Assembly (NCBI RefSeq): GCF_033366695.1
Contig: NZ_JAOBTQ010000001.1
Span: 7,936,001 to 8,000,000 of the forward strand
Length of the DNA stretch: 64,000 nt
Origin: Streptomyces sp. SCL15-4
GTDB lineage: Bacteria > Actinomycetota > Actinomycetes > Streptomycetales > Streptomycetaceae
Direction of reading: 5' to 3'
Positions 58,973 through 64,000 of the stretch are shown here, in pieces. Below the pieces are notes generated by a model. The model was not told the origin of the DNA. It searched no databases and was given only the letters and a program-made list of their open reading frames with translations. The position numbers and the translations under genes were made by a program. Positions within the stretch are counted from its first letter, which is position 1; every line of letters starts with the position of its first letter.

Positions 58973-59641
58973 GTGGCCGTGCCCTTCAGGACCACCGCCG
59001 AGGCGGTACGCGCATGGGTCGAGGGATGGGTCGTCTCGCGTGGCGCGGTCCGACCGACGCCCCGGTCCTGGGGGTTCACCGTGGACGTCGGCCTGCCCGG
59101 GGAGGTGGCCCGGCACGTCGTGACCGCCGCCGACGAGGCGACCGTCCGCAAGCTGGCCGAGAACACCACCGTCCCCGGCATTCCCCTCAAGGTGTTCGTA
59201 CCGGCGCGGACCCTGAAGGCGTGGCTGCCGCCGGGCTGGGTCCTCCTGGACGGCCACGCCGCCCTCATGGCCGCACGGCTGAGCGCCGGCGGGACCCCGC
59301 TCCGCCTGGCCGACGGCTACCGGCTGCACACCTGGGAGCGGGCCGATGTCACCCGCGTGGTGGTGCGCGCCGCCGACGGCGCCTTCGCCGCGCGCGGGCA
59401 GATCGCGGTCACCGGCCCGACCGCCGTGGTCGACCAGGTGGAGACGCACCCGGCGCACCGGCGCCGGGGGCTCGGCCGCGTGGTGATGGGGACGCTCGCC
59501 GAGACCGCGGCCCGCCAGGGCGCACGGGCGGCCGTGCTGGGCGCGACCGAGCAAGGCCGCGCCCTGTACGAGACCATGGGCTGGCAGGTGATCGCTCCGC
59601 TGAGCGCCGCGGTCCGCAGCACCGCAGACACCGGGGCCTAG
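58973..59641 (+). CDS. GNAT-family N-acetyltransferase
   Basis: A 222-residue protein. The C-terminal half is a GNAT domain: VVDQVETHPAHRRRGLGRVVMGTLAETAARQGARAAVLGATEQGRALYETMGW, with the acetyl-CoA loop RRRGLG. The N-terminal ~90 residues (AVRAWVEGWVVSRGAVRPTPRSWGFTVDVG) are less conserved. Target unknown. GTG at 58973 is next to AGGGA; the GTG two codons later has better spacing and could be the start. Confidence 0.85.
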   Translation: MAVPFRTTAEAVRAWVEGWVVSRGAVRPTPRSWGFTVDVGLPGEVARHVVTAADEATVRKLAENTTVPGIPLKVFVPARTLKAWLPPGWVLLDGHAALMAARLSAGGTPLRLADGYRLHTWERADVTRVVVRAADGAFAARGQIAVTGPTAVVDQVETHPAHRRRGLGRVVMGTLAETAARQGARAAVLGATEQGRALYETMGWQVIAPLSAAVRSTADTGA

Positions 59642-60462
59642 GCTCCTGCCACGCCGCGGCGGGACCTGTCCCGGGCGTCCTCCGAAGGGTGCGGCGACGC
59701 TCAGGCAGGCCCGGTCCGCGTCGCCGCCGGCAACGCATGAAGGCGGCCGGTCTCTGTGTCGCCGACATCCCCGGCATCGCCCGCATCGCCGATGGCCCTG
59801 GTATCGCCCGCCGGCGGCAGCGGACCGTCCGCCTGGCCGCCGCCCGTGGGCCCGTCGCCGCACCCATCGGTGCTTTCGCGCGCGTGTGCGGGCCTGCGCC
59901 GTGACGACGGATCCGCCTCGGCACCCGTGCCGACTGCCCCGTTGCCTGCCGTCATCGTCCACCGCCGCGCGCGGTCCGCGAGCGGCGGCTGCGTGGGCGC
60001 ACGCCCCCGGAAGCGGCCCGGACCGGCGCCCGCACCCACCGGACGCACCGCCGATTTGACGAACGGCCGTACGCCGGACGAGAGTTGGCCCGGACCGGCC
60101 TGGCCCCCGAGTGCGGCCGTCGGCCGAGTGTTTCCGCTGCCCGTGTGTCGTCGGCCGGGTGGACGCCACGGCCCGCCGGGACGGGTGCGGCGCCGGAGAC
60201 CGGGCCCGGAATTCGGATCATGGCCTGAAACTCCGTTGTACGAAATGTTGCGGCTGCGTAAAAAACGCGTACTTGACAGGCACTGATCGCGATAAAAGGC
60301 GTGATGGTGCCGGTGCGGCCATGGATTGATTGCTTCCGTTTTCCTGTTTCCGCTCTCCTGTTTCAGGCCGTATTCCCGAGGGTGTGTTGCATGTCTCGTC
60401 GTGCCTCGTGTTGGCTATGCCCTGGGCCGAGCGCCTCGTGATCAACGAGAGGGAAGCTGCTT
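59642..60462. other. Long intergenic region before the peptide system
   Basis: About 820 bases without a supported gene. The first 560 are very GC-rich; around 59760-59815 short CATCGCC/CATCCCC steps recur irregularly. From 60225 the GC content drops sharply, marking the promoter zone of the peptide locus. Frames here have no protein-like pattern. Confidence 0.5.
60236..60264 (+). promoter_or_regulatory. Probable promoter of the peptide locus
   Basis: TTGTAC (60236-60241) and TAAAAA (60259-60264) are separated by exactly 17 bases, an unusually good vegetative-type promoter for this genome. A second TTGACA lies at 60273-60278 without an equally good -10. A leader of roughly 190 bases would precede the first gene at 60463. 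Confidence 0.6.
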
Positions 60463-61536
60463 ATGGCGAGGGTTAAGATCAATCCTGCTCGATACAGCCA
60501 GTTCGGGCCGGCGGAGGGAAGCATCTTCTGCCTGATTACGAACCGCGAGCTCGAGGCCGAGCTGGAGATCGTCGAGGAAGCGCCGTACGCCGAATATCGG
60601 ACGATCTTTATCGGCAAGGGCGACGACTTCGAGTCCATGCTGGCTGACGAAACCATTCCTCAGCAGTCACACTCCTTGGTCATCTCGCCGTACCGCTTTT
60701 TTGAGTCGCCCTCGGAAGAAGCCCTCGGTCCTCGCCGCAAGCTGATGGGGATGGCCTGCAACTCGACGCCCGCGGATCTCGAGATCATCCGGCACTTCAT
60801 CCGTGTCATCGAGAACACCTCCGCGAAGGAGCAGGGCGAGTTCAGCGACCGCTTCTTCGAGCTGGCCGAGACCACGGACCACCTGCTCTACGTCGACGAG
60901 CGGCACGGCACCCGCGCCGTGCTCGATCACCTCGCCGAGGACCTGATCTGGAACCAGCAGGCCGGCCCCCTCGAATGGGGAGAGCAGCAGATCGTCCCCT
61001 CCGGGGAGATCAGCGTGCTGCCGATGCAGATCGTCGAATTCGACGAAAAGCTGCACCTCCCGCTCGAAGGCAGCATCGCGTTCCGCGGATTCCCCATCCT
61101 GCACAGCGGCACGCCGTCGTTCACGCGCAAGGACCAGGCCCGCCTGTCCGGCAAGCTCGCCGGCCTGCAACACGAAGCGATCGTCTGCGACGTCACCAAA
61201 GGCACGATCACCTCCTTGCGTCCCTTCCGGAAGGAAGGCGCCGAGGTCGCCAAGGTCTTCGAGGCCATGTTCGAGATCGACTCGCGCTACGCGCTGGTCT
61301 GGGAGATCGGACACGCCCTCAACACCAGCCTGGACATTCTTCCGGGCAACCATGCCATGAACGAGGTGTACGGCGGTGAACGAGGCTGCCTCCACTGGGG
61401 CCTGGGGCTCACGCCCTTCACCCAGTACCACCTCGACATCATCTCGCCCGACACCACCGTCTACACCGAAAACGGAGACGTGGTCCTGGGTGACAAAGGC
61501 GGCGCTCCCAGCGTTCGTATGGCCCCTGTCGGCTGA
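60463..61536 (+). CDS. M29-peptidase-like protein A of the peptide locus, function unknown
   Basis: A 357-residue cytosolic protein. The C-terminal part, LVWEIGHALNTSLD, NEVYGGERGCLHWGLG, QYHLDIISPDTTVYTENGDVVL, resembles the end of M29 aminopeptidases (E.G.GTN, DE..GT.H.ALG, HWD...DPTV). The N-terminal half (RVKINPARYSQFGPAEGSIFCLI) resembles protein B at 61915 over its whole length, so the two are paralogues. Known M29 metal ligands are only partly recognisable; it may bind rather than cut peptides. Codon use is a little less GC-rich at the start. RBS GAGGGAA precedes ATG. It is 57 bases before peptide 1. Confidence 0.75.
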   Translation: MARVKINPARYSQFGPAEGSIFCLITNRELEAELEIVEEAPYAEYRTIFIGKGDDFESMLADETIPQQSHSLVISPYRFFESPSEEALGPRRKLMGMACNSTPADLEIIRHFIRVIENTSAKEQGEFSDRFFELAETTDHLLYVDERHGTRAVLDHLAEDLIWNQQAGPLEWGEQQIVPSGEISVLPMQIVEFDEKLHLPLEGSIAFRGFPILHSGTPSFTRKDQARLSGKLAGLQHEAIVCDVTKGTITSLRPFRKEGAEVAKVFEAMFEIDSRYALVWEIGHALNTSLDILPGNHAMNEVYGGERGCLHWGLGLTPFTQYHLDIISPDTTVYTENGDVVLGDKGGAPSVRMAPVG

Positions 61537-61593
61537 CCGGGGCATGAGCGAATCGCATGAGCGTGAAATCCACGCCGAAAGGAGGTGACGGCC

Positions 61594-61653
61594 ATGAAGA
61601 AGACCATCAAGGTCCGCAAGAACAGCAACTACCTCGGCACCCTGCTGGGCTGA
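61594..61653 (+). CDS. 19-residue precursor or signal peptide, copy 1
   Basis: ATG to TGA encodes MKKTIKVRKNSNYLGTLLG. A full-strength ribosome binding site AAAGGAGGTGA lies 7 bases upstream. The peptide is basic at the N-terminus (K2, K3, K6, R8, K9) and neutral with Tyr-Leu-Gly-Thr-Leu-Leu-Gly at the C-terminus, a leader/core-like split. Copy 2 encodes the same protein sequence. It lies between two paralogous M29-like proteins. No Cys, Ser-rich or Trp core is present, so it is not a typical lanthipeptide. It is the likely substrate of the neighbouring proteins. Confidence 0.85.
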   Translation: MKKTIKVRKNSNYLGTLLG

Positions 61654-61723
61654 GCCGGGTAGTCGGGCCGGTTTCCCGGGCCCGTCTCCTGTCGGATCGA
61701 GCACCGGTTTGGGGGTGTGCGCC

Positions 61724-61783
61724 ATGAAGAAGACCATCAAGGTCCGCAAGAACAGCAACTACCTCGGCACCCTCCTGGGCTGA
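61724..61783 (+). CDS. 19-residue precursor or signal peptide, copy 2
   Basis: The product is the same 19 residues as copy 1, 130 bases downstream (start to start). The 60-base coding sequences differ only at one synonymous base (CTG versus CTC for the first Leu of LLG). The flanks GCC before and TGAGCC after are also shared, but the ribosome binding site is different (GGGGGTG), so the copies are not simply a long perfect repeat. The gap between the copies contains a small hairpin (CGGGCC/GGCCCG around 61666-61686). Confidence 0.85.
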   Translation: MKKTIKVRKNSNYLGTLLG

Positions 61784-61842
61784 GCCGAGTAGCAGGCAGC
61801 CACGCGCGAACGCTCCAGAAGCATCGCGCCGGGCGTGCCGTA

Positions 61843-61881
61843 AGCGGGGCGGGCCGAGGTGATAGCTCGGCCCGCCCCGCT
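61843..61881 (+). terminator. Hairpin attenuator between peptide copy 2 and protein B
   Basis: AGCGGGGCGGGCCGAG and its exact complement form a perfect 16-bp stem with a 7-base loop, 59 bases after peptide 2 and 33 bases before protein B. It should stop most transcripts, so that peptides are made in excess over protein B and the S9 peptidase. Confidence 0.85.
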
Positions 61882-61914
61882 GACATACCGGCACAACGAC
61901 CTGGGAGTGTCACA

Positions 61915-62985
61915 GTGATTATCGTCCGCCCTGAAGCCTATCGCCAGTACCCGGCAGGCCATAACCGATTCACGCTCGTTGTGGAAGAGCGGTTCTCCGA
62001 CCAGATCCGGTTGGAGCCCCCGAGCCGCTACGAGGCATGGGACACGGTCACGGCCGGGCCGGACCGCTCCCTGAGCGACCTGCTGCGCTCCGGCATCCCG
62101 ACGGACAGTGACGTTCTCGTCGTTGCCCAGGACGACCGGCTGCTGACGGCGCCTGCCGCCGAGGTGGGCCCGGACCGTACCGTCGCCACTCTCCGCGCGG
62201 GCACCGGTCCCTTCGCCCTCGACCAACTGGGCGGGCTGCTCGCGGCGCTGGAGAAGACCGACCCCAGCACCCTCGACGCCGCCGGCACGGCGTTCGGCGA
62301 TGCCGTGGCGGGGGCCGGCGGCCTGGTCCTGGAAGAGGCCCTGACCGGAGCCGTGGCGAAGATGACCTTCACCGCGCCGACATGGTCCCGGACCGACACC
62401 GGCACCTTCCGGACCGGCACCGCGCAGAACGCGTTCGCCGGCCTGCGAAGCCTGGACCTCACGGGTGCCGGCACCAGCGTCACCGGTCAGATCGCCGTGA
62501 AGGGCTGGTCCGTCGTCCGCACGCGCGAGCCGGACACGGCCGCCTGCCAGGAGCTGTTCGAGAAGCTGTCCGGACTCTTCCACTACCCGCTCGTCCTCAC
62601 CGTCGAGGACGGATCGGTGACCGAGATGAAGGCGACGGAGACCGGGTCGGCGTCCGCGGCCACCGCCCTGACACAGCTCTTCGCCACGGACCCCGGCCAC
62701 GCCAAGGTCACCGGACTGGAGTTCGGCCTCAACCCGGCCGTCCCGCAGCTGCCCTTCAACTCCGAGTCCAACGCCGTCGGCACGGGCAAGGCCGCGGCCT
62801 CCGTCCACCTGGTGCTCGGCGCGCTGCCGCAGACCGGGTTCCAGGTCGTCCTGGACTGCGCCACCAGCTCCCTCAGCGTGCTCGGCGGCGACGCCCCCCT
62901 GGCCGGAGCGGGCACGGCCCCCACCGCTCAGGGCCCCCGCCGCCGGATGAACCGCGTCTCGTCGGCCAGCTGCGGTTGCCACTGA
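61915..62985 (+). CDS. M29-peptidase-like protein B of the peptide locus, function unknown
   Basis: A 356-residue paralogue of protein A: IVRPEAYRQYPAGHNRFTLVV aligns with KINPARYSQFGPAEGSIFCLI, and DRSLSDLLRSGIPTDSDVLVVA with the matching block of A. The C-terminal part, VTGLEFGLNPAVPQLPFNSE and ASVHLVLGALPQTGFQVVLDC, resembles the M29 end (G.GTN...N, GT.H.ALG). Metal ligands seem fewer than in A. The last residues RRRMNRVSSASCGCH form an unusual tail with two Cys. GTG at 61915 has GGGAG upstream. The S9 gene starts 1 base after its stop, so they are coupled. Confidence 0.75.
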   Translation: MIIVRPEAYRQYPAGHNRFTLVVEERFSDQIRLEPPSRYEAWDTVTAGPDRSLSDLLRSGIPTDSDVLVVAQDDRLLTAPAAEVGPDRTVATLRAGTGPFALDQLGGLLAALEKTDPSTLDAAGTAFGDAVAGAGGLVLEEALTGAVAKMTFTAPTWSRTDTGTFRTGTAQNAFAGLRSLDLTGAGTSVTGQIAVKGWSVVRTREPDTAACQELFEKLSGLFHYPLVLTVEDGSVTEMKATETGSASAATALTQLFATDPGHAKVTGLEFGLNPAVPQLPFNSESNAVGTGKAAASVHLVLGALPQTGFQVVLDCATSSLSVLGGDAPLAGAGTAPTAQGPRRRMNRVSSASCGCH

Positions 62986-62986
62986 C

Positions 62987-64000
62987 ATGGCCGCCTCCGA
63001 CACACCCCTGTGGGAGCAGCGCTTCCGCGCCCCGCGCCACACGCTTCCCGCCTGGGCGAAGAGCTCGCCGGAGCGCTGCGTGTTCGTCAGCGATCGCTCC
63101 GGCAACGCCCAGGTCTACTGCTGGGACCGTACGGCCGGCACCTTGCGGCAGGTCACCGATCGCGCCTCCGGCGCCCAGCACTGCGCCATCGAGGCGTCCG
63201 GCGAGGCCGTGTGGTGGTTCGCCGACACCGACGGGGACGAGCGCGGCCAGTGGATGCGGCAGCCGTTCGGCGGCGGCCCCGACGAGCCCGCCGTACGGGA
63301 CCTGGAACCGTACTGGCCCGCCGGACTCGCCCTCGGCCTGCGCGGACACAACCTGCTCGGCCACACCACCGAGCACGGCACCGACGTGTCCCTCGTCCTG
63401 CCCGGCGGCACGGCCCGCCGCCTCTACCGGCACGAGGAGCCCGCGTACGCCGTCGACCTGTCCCGTGACCTCGCCCTCGCCGTCATCGCGCACAGCGAGC
63501 GCGGCGACCTGTGGGAGCCGGGCATCCGCGTGCTGACGACGGACGGCGTCGCCGTCGCCGACCTCGACGGCGAGGCCGTGGGCTTCTCTCCCGTGCCCGG
63601 CGACAACCGGCTGCTGGTCCTGCAACCGCACGAGGACCGCTGGGAGCCCGCCCTCTACGACCCGCGCACCGGCGAACGCGTCCGCCTCGACCTCGGGCTG
63701 CCCGGCGAGGTCTCCGTGGAGTGGGCGCAGGACGCCGCGTCCCTGCTCGTCGTCCACGATCACCAGGCGCGCTCCGAGGCGTTCAGCTACGACCTGGCCG
63801 CCCGTGAGCTGACCCGGCTGAAGACTCCCGACGGCACCATCGAGCACGCGCGCACCCGCCCAGGCGGCGACGTGTGGTTCTCGTGGTCGGACTCCGCCCA
63901 CCCGCCCGTCTTCCTGGCCCTCGACAGCGACCCTCGGTTTCCCGCCGCCAGCCGTGCGCCGCAGACCGCGCTCGCCGCCGACGTATGGGTCGACGGCCCC
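62987..64000 (+). CDS. S9-family (prolyl oligopeptidase-like) peptidase, N-terminal part
   Basis: The frame is open from ATG 62987 to the window end (338 residues, cut). The visible part is the beta-propeller domain: ERCVFVSDRSGNAQVYCWDRTAGTLRQVTD, AVWWFADTDGDERGQWMRQPFGG and DNRLLVLQPHEDRWEPALYDPRTGERVRLD repeat the SDR.G..QVY.WD / G..V.WF.D pattern of S9 peptidases. The catalytic Ser-Asp-His domain lies beyond the edge. Such peptidases cut short peptides, often after Pro or Ala. Its coupling to protein B suggests it frees or trims the mature peptide. Confidence 0.85.
   Translation, partial: MAASDTPLWEQRFRAPRHTLPAWAKSSPERCVFVSDRSGNAQVYCWDRTAGTLRQVTDRASGAQHCAIEASGEAVWWFADTDGDERGQWMRQPFGGGPDEPAVRDLEPYWPAGLALGLRGHNLLGHTTEHGTDVSLVLPGGTARRLYRHEEPAYAVDLSRDLALAVIAHSERGDLWEPGIRVLTTDGVAVADLDGEAVGFSPVPGDNRLLVLQPHEDRWEPALYDPRTGERVRLDLGLPGEVSVEWAQDAASLLVVHDHQARSEAFSYDLAARELTRLKTPDGTIEHARTRPGGDVWFSWSDSAHPPVFLALDSDPRFPAASRAPQTALAADVWVDGP

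Noticed and set aside
59756..60286. 176-codon plus-strand frame in the long gap
   Set aside because: Pro/Ser/Arg-rich low complexity, no ribosome binding site, and comparable frames exist on the other strand.
61594..61783. The 19-aa frames as attenuation leader peptides
   Set aside because: They lack a run of one regulatory amino-acid codon, there are two copies with the same full peptide, and they lie between enzymes rather than at an operon start.
60463..62985. Classical lanthipeptide, lasso or thiopeptide cluster
   Set aside because: No LanB/C/M, YcaO, radical SAM, asparagine-synthetase-like or transglutaminase-like gene is visible, and the peptide has no Cys.

Overview
The window is typical Streptomyces-like actinobacterial DNA: very high GC, strong third-position GC bias, many GTG starts, ATGA/GTGA stop-start overlaps, Tat and lipoprotein signals, and many TetR, ArsR, XRE and MmyB regulators. 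No rRNA, tRNA, IS element or CRISPR array was seen. It reads as an accessory, metabolite-rich stretch made of many small modules.

Layout. 1-6773: a tight operon of sugar enzymes (aldo/keto reductase end, GH13 glucosidase, alditol oxidase, ThDP enzyme, transaldolase-like protein, HAD phosphatase) that looks like an unassigned carbohydrate pathway. 6869-14595: methyltransferase, amidohydrolase, MOSC protein, DHFR-like reductase, ArsR regulator with divergent MFS exporter, and two gene remnants. 14714-18067: MBL hydrolase, AtzG-like subunit plus amidase, and a TetR gene, tied together by three copies of one operator. 18243-21950: an orphan eCIS-core (DUF4157) metalloprotein and two secreted proteins. 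22024-25368: a four-gene overlapping operon (EF-hand protein, IPMDH-like dehydrogenase, isochorismatase-like hydrolase, TcmP/LCM-type methyltransferase). 25714-29631: chitinase with a DasR-like site inside its promoter, a secreted I36-like protein, and a DinB protein. 29651-36133: sulfur module (sulfonate ABC transporter and TauD-like dioxygenase, then metY and metX). 36701-39965: type III PKS, MmyB-type regulator, Tat-exported DJ-1/PfpI protein. 40676-47306: TetX-like monooxygenase, an RsbQ-RsbP-STAS stress module, hemerythrin, a PRC-barrel operon with a 48-aa membrane protein, and a lipoprotein. 47657-52065: an SDR coupled to a KS-ACP-alpha-oxoamine synthase fusion. 52076-57988: XRE/ImmA pair, MAB_1171c-like membrane protein, TetR, and a monooxygenase/TetR pair with twin operators. 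58150-59641: SUMF1-type protein and a GNAT.

The most exciting locus is at the right end (60236-64000). Two 19-residue peptides of identical sequence, each with its own ribosome binding site, lie between two homologous proteins of about 357 aa that resemble M29 peptidases only distantly. A perfect 16-bp hairpin follows the peptides, and an S9 peptidase gene starts 1 base after the second homologue and runs off the window. This looks like an undescribed peptide-derived (RiPP-like or peptide-signal) system.
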